DNA of 5,163 bases from Candidatus Hydrogenedentota bacterium (GTDB lineage: Bacteria > Hydrogenedentota > Hydrogenedentia > Hydrogenedentales > CAITNO01). Shown piece by piece: positions 1-4,697 of the stretch (its first letter is position 1; every line of letters starts with the position of its first letter). The notes beneath the pieces are model-generated. The model made no database searches. It had not been told where the DNA came from and saw only the letters and a list, made by a program, of their open reading frames with translations. The stretch covers positions 1 to 5,163 of the forward strand of contig JAGLCZ010000129.1 of the NCBI GenBank assembly GCA_023145975.1, in the 5' to 3' direction. A program made the translations under genes and the position numbers.

Positions 1-58
1 TCTGTATGGGCTGAGCGAAAACAATATGGTTGTGGAAGGTTGTTTATGGAAAACATAG
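1..58 (+). CDS. Possible C-terminal tail of an upstream gene (partial)
   Basis: Reading from base 2, one frame stays open for 18 codons and stops at TAG 56-58, giving a tail that ends in ...VVEGCLWKT. If real, an upstream plus-strand gene would overlap the symporter start by 13 nt, which fits the tight spacing of the genes downstream. The fragment is too short to recognise a family. An equally simple reading is that these bases are untranslated leader of the symporter gene. This is a possibility only. Confidence 0.2.
   Translation, partial: LYGLSENNMVVEGCLWKT
34..39 (+). promoter_or_regulatory. Ribosome binding site of the symporter gene
   Basis: GGAAGG lies 6 nt before the ATG at 46. This favours ATG 46 over the in-frame TTG at 40, which directly abuts the motif. 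The reading frame is open back to base 1, so the Shine-Dalgarno and the typical family N-terminus are what decide the start. Confidence 0.65.
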
Positions 59-1605
59 GTCTGAGCAACATTGATCTCATCATTTTAGCGGTCTATATGA
101 TCGGCACGCTGGCGTTGGGTTTCTTTTGTACTCGCTATATTGACAACGCGGAAGATTTTTTCATATCCGGTAAATCATTGCCTTTTTGGGCGATAGGGTT
201 CTCCATTGTAGTAAGTGATATTGGTGCCATGGATTTCGTTGCAGTAGCAGGTGCGACATTTCGACATGGGGTATCAGCAGCCAATTTCGACTGGATAGGT
301 TCTATGCCGGCAATGGCTTTTGCCGCCTTCATTTTTGTACCTTATTTCTGGCGTACAGGCGTTTTTACTATTCCAGAATTTCTTGGGCGGCGTTATAATT
401 CCGGTGTACAGTTTGTGAGTGCGGCAATTTGGTCGGTGGTATTGTTTTTGGGACTGGCCATTATGCTGTGGGTATCAGCAGATAAATTGATGTATACGGT
501 ACTTGGCTGGGATCCAATCGTATCGCTTTGGATTATGGCGATTGTTACCGGGCTTTACACTTTCTCCGGGGGGCTGACAGCGGTGGTATTCACCGATGTA
601 GTGCAGCTGGTGGTCATGTTTGTGGGTGGTTTTGGTCTTCTGACATTGTCCCTGTGGGAGGTCGGTGGCTGGTCTGCCCTGCGCGAGCAAATTCTTGCCA
701 AAGGTCCGGAATTCCAGAATCACTTTACTATTCTTCTGCCCCATGATACAACGGGTCCATTTCCCTGGACAGGTATTGTGTTTGGTCTGGGCATAGTGAT
801 GGCCATTGCCTATATGAGTGGTAATCAGGTCATTGTGCAGCGGACGCTGGGTGCACGTACCGAATGGGATGCCAAAGGCGGTATGTTGCTGGGCGGTTTC
901 CTGAAATCCATGATTCCGCTGATGGTGGCACTACCTGGGTTGTGTGCTATTGTTCTGGTGCCGCAACTTGCTGTTGAGGATGCGGATCGGGCTGTACCGG
1001 AAATGATTCGTTTGTTGTTACCGTCAGGATTGCGTGGTCTGATGTTTGCCGCTCTTTTTGCAGCGCTCATGTCAAGTATATCCGGTACGCTGAATTCAGC
1101 CAGTACCATGTTCATCACGGATATTTGGGGACAGATTCGCCGTTGGATGGGTCGGCCGATGCTTACCGAGCGCCAGGCACTTAATATGGGACGTGGCTTT
1201 ACAGCCGCCCTTATCATTACCGCTGCGATTTTCGCAAAACCCATTGCAAATCGTGAAAGTATTTATGTGTTTTCCCAGGAGATTCTAAGTATGTTTCAGG
1301 GGCCGACACTGGCAATATTATTATTGGGTATTATCTGGCGACGTACCACACAATGGGGAGGCTTGGCAGGGTTGACCCTGGGTGTAATGTTCTGTTTTGT
1401 TCTAAAATATACGCCAAACTTGTTCACATCCGAAGATCCCTTCCTCTTCATTGCGGGCTGGTCTTTTGTCTTTGCGATTGTGATAACAGTCGTGGTAAGT
1501 TTATTAACCAAGCCCGAATCCGAGGAGAAACTTCGGGGGCTTACCTGGGGCTCCGTTATTCACAGTGATGAAGCGCAGCAGGCGCTGGAAGAAAGGAATT
1601 TCTGA
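46..1605 (+). CDS. Sodium:solute symporter (SSS family) permease
   Basis: This is an inner-membrane secondary transporter of 519 aa that couples sodium influx to uptake of a small solute; the substrate cannot be read from the sequence. Hydrophobic segments run from about residue 8 to 487, consistent with the 13-14 helices of the SSS/SGLT family. Recognisable motifs are DFFISGKSLPFW (37-48) after helix 1, SGGLTAVVFTDVVQ (174-187), NQVIVQRTLGAR (260-271), and the serine-rich helix MSSISGTLNSASTMF (342-356). The last corresponds to the family's helix-8 part of the Na2 sodium site. The cytoplasmic tail, with KLRGLTW (495-501), resembles SGLT-type symporters. Length is normal for the family. The ATG at 46 is chosen for its GGAAGG site. 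The gene heads a four-gene operon, and its stop TGA overlaps the next ATG by one base. Family assignment is firm; sugar, organic acid or amino-acid specificity is open. Confidence 0.93.
   Translation: MENIGLSNIDLIILAVYMIGTLALGFFCTRYIDNAEDFFISGKSLPFWAIGFSIVVSDIGAMDFVAVAGATFRHGVSAANFDWIGSMPAMAFAAFIFVPYFWRTGVFTIPEFLGRRYNSGVQFVSAAIWSVVLFLGLAIMLWVSADKLMYTVLGWDPIVSLWIMAIVTGLYTFSGGLTAVVFTDVVQLVVMFVGGFGLLTLSLWEVGGWSALREQILAKGPEFQNHFTILLPHDTTGPFPWTGIVFGLGIVMAIAYMSGNQVIVQRTLGARTEWDAKGGMLLGGFLKSMIPLMVALPGLCAIVLVPQLAVEDADRAVPEMIRLLLPSGLRGLMFAALFAALMSSISGTLNSASTMFITDIWGQIRRWMGRPMLTERQALNMGRGFTAALIITAAIFAKPIANRESIYVFSQEILSMFQGPTLAILLLGIIWRRTTQWGGLAGLTLGVMFCFVLKYTPNLFTSEDPFLFIAGWSFVFAIVITVVVSLLTKPESEEKLRGLTWGSVIHSDEAQQALEERNF
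1593..1597 (+). promoter_or_regulatory. Ribosome binding site of the 105-aa membrane protein
   Basis: AAGGA, inside the last codons of the symporter gene, lies 7 nt before the ATG at 1605. It supports a start exactly at the TGATG overlap and therefore translational coupling with the symporter. Confidence 0.6.
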
Positions 1606-1922
1606 TGGAATTTGAAGCTCGAATAGCGGAAATTCTGCTGAAAGTTAACACTCGAATAGGGGACTTTTGTGAGGCGGTATTTTATCCGGTTTTAAGCAAG
1701 TTCTTTCACCCTATTAATACCTTCCTTAATGGATACTACCAGCCTTATGCTACGGCTGCTGCCGTTATTTTTTTTCTGGGCACCATGATTTGGGTCTGTT
1801 TTATTCTGAAAGAATCGTATGTTAATGAGGGGCGCCCTAATAAGAGTTGGTGGAGCGATTTGCGTTTGTGGACTATTGTCTCCATGTTACCCCACGTATT
1901 TGTTTACTACTATTTTCGTTAA
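1605..1922 (+). CDS. Small two-helix membrane protein, candidate symporter partner
   Basis: I do not recognise a named family for this 105-aa protein. It has an amphipathic, fairly charged N-terminus (1-25), a Phe/Tyr-rich stretch (26-46), a clear membrane helix at about 47-68, a short polar loop with ESYVNEGRPNKSWWSD (70-85), and a second helix at about 86-104. It ends abruptly in YYYFR. Its start overlaps the symporter stop by one base, so the two are probably made in linked amounts. Known SSS transporters such as ActP (with YjcH) and PanF (with YhdT) are encoded beside small two-helix membrane proteins. By analogy only, this could be an accessory subunit. There is no visible sequence match to those proteins. 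The coding call rests on the overlap, the ribosome binding site and the helix pattern. Confidence 0.8.
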   Translation: MEFEARIAEILLKVNTRIGDFCEAVFYPVLSKFFHPINTFLNGYYQPYATAAAVIFFLGTMIWVCFILKESYVNEGRPNKSWWSDLRLWTIVSMLPHVFVYYYFR

Positions 1923-1926
1923 GGAG
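1921..1926 (+). promoter_or_regulatory. Ribosome binding site of the 87-aa membrane protein
   Basis: AAGGAG overlaps the preceding TAA stop and lies 6 nt before the ATG at 1933. It decides the start: the frame is open back to 1819, but that longer form would lie within the previous gene. Confidence 0.75.
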
Positions 1927-1932
1927 TGTATT

Positions 1933-2196
1933 ATGCCTCAGGTAATTGATAAGACGACCAACAGGAACGTTACCGACAACGAGACACTGAAACGGGATAG
2001 TGAAATGAATATAGCAGTAGGGCTATTTCTTTTTGTATTGGGCATTCCTGTGTCTATCGGTACCTTCTGGGCGTTGGATCGTCCTAATGCTGCAATTGTT
2101 AATGCTGTATGTGGCGGGGTTCTTCTTTTGATCGGTGCGGGTGTTATCGCCTATGGGTGGCGTGGAATTCGTAAGGCCGCAAAGAACGATTCATGA
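1933..2196 (+). CDS. Second small two-helix membrane protein
   Basis: This 87-aa protein is of unknown function. The N-terminus (1-25) is polar and charged (DKTTNRNVTDNETLKRDSE). It is followed by a membrane helix at about 26-46 (NIAVGLFLFVLGIPVSIGTF), a short ALDRPN turn, a glycine-rich second helix at about 53-75, and a basic cytoplasmic end (RGIRKAAKNDS). The positive C-terminus and two helices predict both ends on the cytoplasmic side. The start at 1933 is chosen for the AAGGAG site. It sits 10 nt after the previous gene, and its stop overlaps the next start by 4 nt (ATGA). With the 105-aa protein it makes two small membrane proteins in a row behind the symporter. A role in assembly or regulation of the transporter is inference from position. 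Confidence 0.8.
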   Translation: MPQVIDKTTNRNVTDNETLKRDSEMNIAVGLFLFVLGIPVSIGTFWALDRPNAAIVNAVCGGVLLLIGAGVIAYGWRGIRKAAKNDS

Positions 2197-2777
2197 CCGT
2201 ACTGCATTTACCGCTCCGGATTTCCCGTGCGGATGCGGCACAACATTTTTGGCGGGTGCGGTTCGCGAATTTGTATGGGTTGCTTCGTGCCCGTCCCATG
2301 AAACAATTACCGGGGGGAGTACCTGATTCCCTTGAACTTGTATGGATGCCCGCCTATGCTGTTCGGTTAACACTTTCCAAAGGGACAAGCCGCAGTGATG
2401 CGTGGGTTTCTGTAGATGCGAGTTTTGGAGGTTTCGCCTTATTCGAGCGCGAAGGTATACTGGAGGAAGGTGTACTGGACGAGGAATGTTTCCCTGCAAT
2501 TATTGGCGAGGAAGAAGCTGAAAGCCTTGCCCGCCAGGGCTTGCTTAAATATGTGTTGCGCCGTCGTGGTGTTAAACCGCTGATTGAGGGTGTCGAAGAG
2601 GTCTTTTTTTACTACCAGCCTGTATGGGTATACTATTATTACCGTTCCGGTACTAAGATTGACTTGGCAGTGTCGGATGGGTATACCGGAAGTCCCATGG
2701 GGACACAGTTGCGTATTGCTATCGTTAACGCTTTGATTCAGAATAGAAAAGAGGCGGCGGAAGCACGTTCTTTATGA
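2193..2777 (+). CDS. Hypothetical soluble protein with a duplicated aromatic module
   Basis: I do not recognise a named family for this 194-aa protein. It has no signal peptide or membrane helix, so it is probably cytoplasmic. Two similar modules can be seen. Residues 49-81 contain W-M-P-A-Y-A-V, a GTSR turn and VDASFGG. Residues 138-170 contain Y-Q-P-V-W-V, a run of four Tyr, a SGTK turn and VSDGYTGSPMG. Both run aromatic-x-Pro, beta strand, GT turn, beta strand, Asp-x3-Gly, as in small beta-hairpin repeats. Between them is an acidic, helical segment (EEEAESLARQG, 106-116, then LRRRG). The C-terminus is helical and basic. The ATG overlaps the previous stop (ATGA) and lacks a well-placed Shine-Dalgarno, so translation probably depends on coupling. 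It is the last gene of the symporter operon. Confidence 0.8.
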   Translation: MTVLHLPLRISRADAAQHFWRVRFANLYGLLRARPMKQLPGGVPDSLELVWMPAYAVRLTLSKGTSRSDAWVSVDASFGGFALFEREGILEEGVLDEECFPAIIGEEEAESLARQGLLKYVLRRRGVKPLIEGVEEVFFYYQPVWVYYYYRSGTKIDLAVSDGYTGSPMGTQLRIAIVNALIQNRKEAAEARSL

Positions 2778-2812
2778 TTCATAATTGCGGGTTGAGCAGC
2801 AGGTTACCTCTT

Positions 2813-2829
2813 CCGTCCGGATGGTTTTT
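2813..2829 (+). terminator. Weak candidate intrinsic terminator of the symporter operon
   Basis: CCGT (2813-2816) can pair with ATGG (2821-2824, one G-U) around a CCGG loop, followed directly by five T (2825-2829). The stem is only 4 bp, so termination would be weak. It sits in the 68-nt gap between the convergent operon and regulator genes. No comparable T-tailed hairpin was seen for the minus strand. Confidence 0.3.
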
Positions 2830-2845
2830 GGTCTGACTGCGGATA

Positions 2846-4237
2846 TTATTTTGCTTCTTCTTTTTCGGAAGAGGAAAGGATATTATATTCCCGCATTTTA
2901 CGCCATAAGGTAGAGCGTGATATACCCAGTTTTTTTGCTGTGCGACTCTGGTTGCCTTTCAGCATATCCAGTGCGTATCGTATGTGGCGTGCTTCTATTT
3001 CTGTAAGCGGGGGGATACTGTTATCCTGTTGATAGGTAAGGGCGGGGCGTATGGTCAGGTCGTGACGCACATAATCCGGCAGATCAGACGCTGTTATTAT
3101 GGTGTCGTCTGCCATAATTACACTGTGCGTTATAATACTCTCCAGTTCCCGTATATTGCCGGGATATGGGTATTGCTGCAGATATAGTGCCGCTGTATTG
3201 TCTGTTCCGCTAATATGTTTATTGTACCTGGAGTTGGCGCGTGTAATGAAATGATCTACCAGTGCCGGCATGGCATCCATGCGTTCGCGTAATGGGGGAA
3301 TGCGTATTTGTATCACATTCAGACGATAATACAGGTCTTCCCGGAAGGACATCTGCTGGACTTCTTCGAAGAGGTCGCGATTTGTTGCGGCAATAATACG
3401 TACATCGACGCGAATCGTTGACGTGGCACCTACATGTCGTATTTCGCCATTCTGTAACACCCGCAGGAGTTTTGCCTGCGTTATGGGCGACATATCGCCT
3501 ATTTCATCCAGAAAAATAGTACCCCCGTCGGCAGCTTCAAAGAGTCCATGCTTATTACTTGTTGCACCGGTGAACGCACCGCGCACATGTCCAAAAAGCT
3601 CGCTTTCAAGCAGCGCGTCCGGTAAAGCAGCACAGTTTACTGCAACAAATGGTTTGTCACACCGCGGGCTGAGGCGATGCAGGGTTTGAGACACCACTTC
3701 CTTGCCGGAACCGCTTTCACCCAGCAGCAGTACCGTGCTGTCAGTTGGTGCTACCTTGCGGATCAGTTTCACAATGCGGCGCATTGCTTCCGAATGACCT
3801 GCGAATTCTTCGAACACCGTTTGTTCATAGGTATCGAGGTTTGTGCCCACCGCTTTGTCATTGAATGCTTTATTAACAGCGAGTGCCACATCTGAAGGGG
3901 GGCTGGACTTGGGTAAATAGAAAAAGGCGCCCAGTCGTATGCCGTCCAGTGCCGCTTCGATATCATCTATATCAAAGAGAAGCACCAGGCGTGCCACCGG
4001 ATTTTGTTGGCGGACAAAGGAGACCAGATCTATATCGTCTTGATTGCCCAAACTTAAATCCAGTACCAATGCATCATATTCATTACGGCTGACCAGCCGC
4101 AACAGCCCTGCCATATCATGGCAACGCTCTATAGTACGTGCTGGCTGCTCGACAAAACGTGCCAATGTCATGCCATATTCCACATTCTGAGATGCAATTA
4201 ATAAGCGCATTGGCGCAGGGTCAGATTTGTTTCTCAT
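2846..4237 (-). CDS. Sigma-54-dependent transcriptional activator, NtrC type, with degenerate receiver
   Basis: This 463-aa bacterial enhancer-binding protein would use ATP hydrolysis to open promoters held by sigma-54 RNA polymerase. Its order is receiver-like domain (about 10-125), AAA+ domain (about 145-375) and Fis-type HTH (about 411-451). The AAA+ motifs are complete: Walker A GESGSGKE (173-180), GAFTGA sigma-54 loop (220-225), Walker B GGTIFLDE (238-245), sensor I ATNRD (284-288), arginine-finger segment FREDLYYR (298-305) and sensor II PGNIRELE (359-366). The receiver keeps Asp60 and Lys110, but the acidic pocket reads A-S-Q (15-17), the switch Thr is replaced by Phe88, and Lys110 is followed by Ser, not Pro. 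ATG 4237 is chosen because GGAG lies 8 nt upstream; an earlier in-frame ATG at 4294 falls in the promoter. No sensor kinase is in the window. The gene converges on the symporter operon and diverges from the ceramidase-like gene. Confidence 0.95.
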   Translation of the reverse strand: MRNKSDPAPMRLLIASQNVEYGMTLARFVEQPARTIERCHDMAGLLRLVSRNEYDALVLDLSLGNQDDIDLVSFVRQQNPVARLVLLFDIDDIEAALDGIRLGAFFYLPKSSPPSDVALAVNKAFNDKAVGTNLDTYEQTVFEEFAGHSEAMRRIVKLIRKVAPTDSTVLLLGESGSGKEVVSQTLHRLSPRCDKPFVAVNCAALPDALLESELFGHVRGAFTGATSNKHGLFEAADGGTIFLDEIGDMSPITQAKLLRVLQNGEIRHVGATSTIRVDVRIIAATNRDLFEEVQQMSFREDLYYRLNVIQIRIPPLRERMDAMPALVDHFITRANSRYNKHISGTDNTAALYLQQYPYPGNIRELESIITHSVIMADDTIITASDLPDYVRHDLTIRPALTYQQDNSIPPLTEIEARHIRYALDMLKGNQSRTAKKLGISRSTLWRKMREYNILSSSEKEEAK

Positions 4238-4245
4238 TGAAACGA

Positions 4246-4249
4246 CTCC
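4246..4249 (-). promoter_or_regulatory. Ribosome binding site of the sigma-54 activator
   Basis: On the minus strand GGAG lies 8 nt before the ATG whose first base is 4237. It decides the start against ATG 4294 (no such site, upstream of the predicted transcription start) and ATG 4210 (inside the first strand of the receiver). Confidence 0.7.
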
Positions 4250-4262
4250 ATGTTTAATATAA

Positions 4263-4298
4263 TAGATTGTAGCAGAATGGAACGATATATTCAATCTA
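4263..4298. repeat. 7-bp inverted repeat overlapping the regulator promoter
   Basis: TAGATTG (4263-4269) and its exact complement CAATCTA (4292-4298) are separated by 22 nt. One arm overlaps the -10 and the other the -35 of the regulator promoter, as expected of a repressor or autoregulatory site. Arm centres are 29 bp apart. No second copy of the arm was noticed elsewhere in the window. Confidence 0.4.
4266..4294 (-). promoter_or_regulatory. Sigma-70-type promoter of the regulator gene
   Basis: On the minus strand the -35 is TTGAAT (plus coordinates 4289-4294; 4 of 6 consensus). A 17-nt spacer ends in TGC, and the -10 is TACAAT (4266-4271; 5 of 6). The TG one base before the -10 makes it an extended -10. 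Transcription should begin near 4258-4260, giving a leader of roughly 22 nt with the GGAG site in it. Housekeeping expression of an enhancer-binding protein is usual. Confidence 0.65.
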
Positions 4299-4402
4299 AT
4301 GCTGTTTTTAGAGCATATTTAGCGTATTCTGCAGAAAAAGAGGGGCAACAGGTCTGTAGGACGGGAATATTACTCGTTCTTATGGTTACTGCTAAAACTG
4401 CT

Positions 4403-4443
4403 GTTTACACACAAAAGCTACGGTTTTCCACATCTTATCCACA
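4403..4443 (+). promoter_or_regulatory. Cluster of DnaA-box-like sequences
   Basis: TTTTCCACA (4424-4432) and TTATCCACA (4435-4443) both fit the DnaA-box consensus TTWTNCACA; the second is the classic high-affinity form. GTTTACACA (4403-4411) differs at the first base only. All three point the same way and start 21 and 11 bp apart, so they fall on one face of the helix. Two GATC sites follow (4471 and 4496). They may be a DnaA-responsive control site or DnaA-titration site. No replication gene is nearby. Confidence 0.45.
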
Positions 4444-4464
4444 GCCTATATCAGGGCGTTTCCG

Positions 4465-4494
4465 TTGGATGATCTACAGGGTGAGAATTGTAAT
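4465..4494 (+). promoter_or_regulatory. Weak candidate promoter for the ceramidase-like gene
   Basis: TTGGAT (4465-4470; 3 of 6) and TGTAAT (4489-4494; 5 of 6) are 18 nt apart. Transcription would start near 4501 and give a leader of about 190 nt. This is the best plus-strand pair I found in the gap, but the -35 is poor. The DnaA-like boxes would lie just upstream of it, where activators commonly bind. Confidence 0.25.
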
Positions 4495-4535
4495 GGATCA
4501 TATTGTTATTGTAAAGTGTGGGTGTGATTATATAT

Positions 4536-4555
4536 ACCCATTTTATGCTATGGGT
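4536..4555. repeat. 6-bp perfect inverted repeat
   Basis: ACCCAT (4536-4541) and ATGGGT (4550-4555) flank an 8-nt AT-rich spacer. A related GGGT occurs at 4520-4523. It could be an operator for a dimeric regulator or a small hairpin in the leader transcript. No poly-T follows, so it is not a terminator. Confidence 0.35.
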
Positions 4556-4571
4556 TAAGAGGATGAAAAGA

Positions 4572-4697
4572 ATGCTGGTGAAACCCGAAATACATTATTC
4601 CAGTCAAAAAAGGAGCCGATATACGAAGCGCCGCCAGGGCGATAAAAGTATTCTATCGGTTTTGACAGGGCTGCAAACAGGAGAATATTTCCCATGA
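4572..4697 (+). CDS. Possible 41-aa basic leader ORF
   Basis: A short frame encodes a protein beginning MLVKPEIHYSSQ and ending in GLQTGEYFP, with a strongly basic middle (KRSRYTKRRQGDK). AAGAGG (4557-4562) lies 9 nt before its ATG. An in-frame ATG at 4563 abuts that motif and is less likely. Its TGA stop overlaps the ATG of the ceramidase-like gene as ATGA, the arrangement used for translational coupling and also seen at 2193-2196. No family is recognised. It could be a leader peptide controlling the downstream gene. It could also be chance, since a folded RNA element and the downstream ribosome binding site occupy the same bases. Confidence 0.25.
   Translation: MLVKPEIHYSSQKRSRYTKRRQGDKSILSVLTGLQTGEYFP
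4615..4660 (+). promoter_or_regulatory. Predicted structured leader RNA before the ceramidase-like gene
   Basis: Bases 4615-4620 pair with 4655-4660 (GCCGAT with ATCGGT, one G-U). The helix continues with 4621-4624 pairing 4648-4651 (ATAC with GTAT), leaving a three-base UCU bulge at 4652-4654. Inside, an asymmetric loop (GAAG against six bases) leads to an apical CGCC/GGCG hairpin (4629-4632, 4638-4641) with a five-base loop. Four T at 4660-4663 follow. It ends 19 nt before the AGGAG site of the next gene. I match it to no known riboswitch class. Confidence 0.3.
4679..4683 (+). promoter_or_regulatory. Ribosome binding site of the ceramidase-like gene
   Basis: AGGAG lies 10 nt before the ATG at 4694. 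The spacing is slightly long but workable, and the start is confirmed by the signal peptide directly after it. Confidence 0.6.

Larger units (their letters stand above)
4238..4693. other. 456-nt divergent intergenic region
   Basis: This lies between the minus-strand regulator and the plus-strand ceramidase-like gene. It is AT-rich near 4250-4330 and 4500-4560. From left to right it holds the regulator's ribosome binding site and promoter, the TAGATTG inverted repeat, a small repeat ATGCT-N8-AGCAT (4299-4316), DnaA-box-like sequences (4403-4443), a weak plus-strand promoter candidate (4465-4494), the ACCCAT-N8-ATGGGT repeat (4536-4555), a possible leader ORF and a foldable leader RNA. An open frame at 4250-4558 has no ribosome binding site and overlaps these signals, so I do not call it a gene. 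Confidence 0.7.

Noticed and set aside
825..1244. 139-codon minus-strand open frame inside the symporter gene
   Set aside because: It is antisense to well-conserved SSS coding sequence; its product has no domain and looks like a shadow of the opposite frame.
1819..1932. Longer N-terminus for the 87-aa membrane protein
   Set aside because: It would lie almost entirely inside the preceding gene in another frame, while ATG 1933 has a strong AAGGAG site.
4238..4294. N-terminal extension of the sigma-54 activator from ATG 4294
   Set aside because: The ATG at 4237 has GGAG 8 nt upstream, and 4294 lies at the -35 of the predicted promoter, upstream of the transcription start.
4250..4558. 102-codon plus-strand open frame in the intergenic region
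   Set aside because: It has no Shine-Dalgarno before its ATG, overlaps the regulator promoter and the DnaA-like boxes, and its protein has no recognisable domain or consistent helix pattern.
4561..4575. GG...GC pair near 4561 as a sigma-54 -24/-12 element
   Set aside because: The spacing is 11 nt, not 10, and no other consensus base context is present.
4658..4671. GG-N10-GC spacing resembling a sigma-54 promoter
   Set aside because: Only the GG and GC dinucleotides match; the surrounding TGGCAC and TTGC bases are absent, and transcription would start at about 4683, leaving out the Shine-Dalgarno.
4662..4691. Perfect -35 sequence TTGACA at 4662-4667
   Set aside because: The only -10 at a usable distance is poor (ATATTT or TATTTC), and transcription would start at or after the ATG and lose the ribosome binding site.
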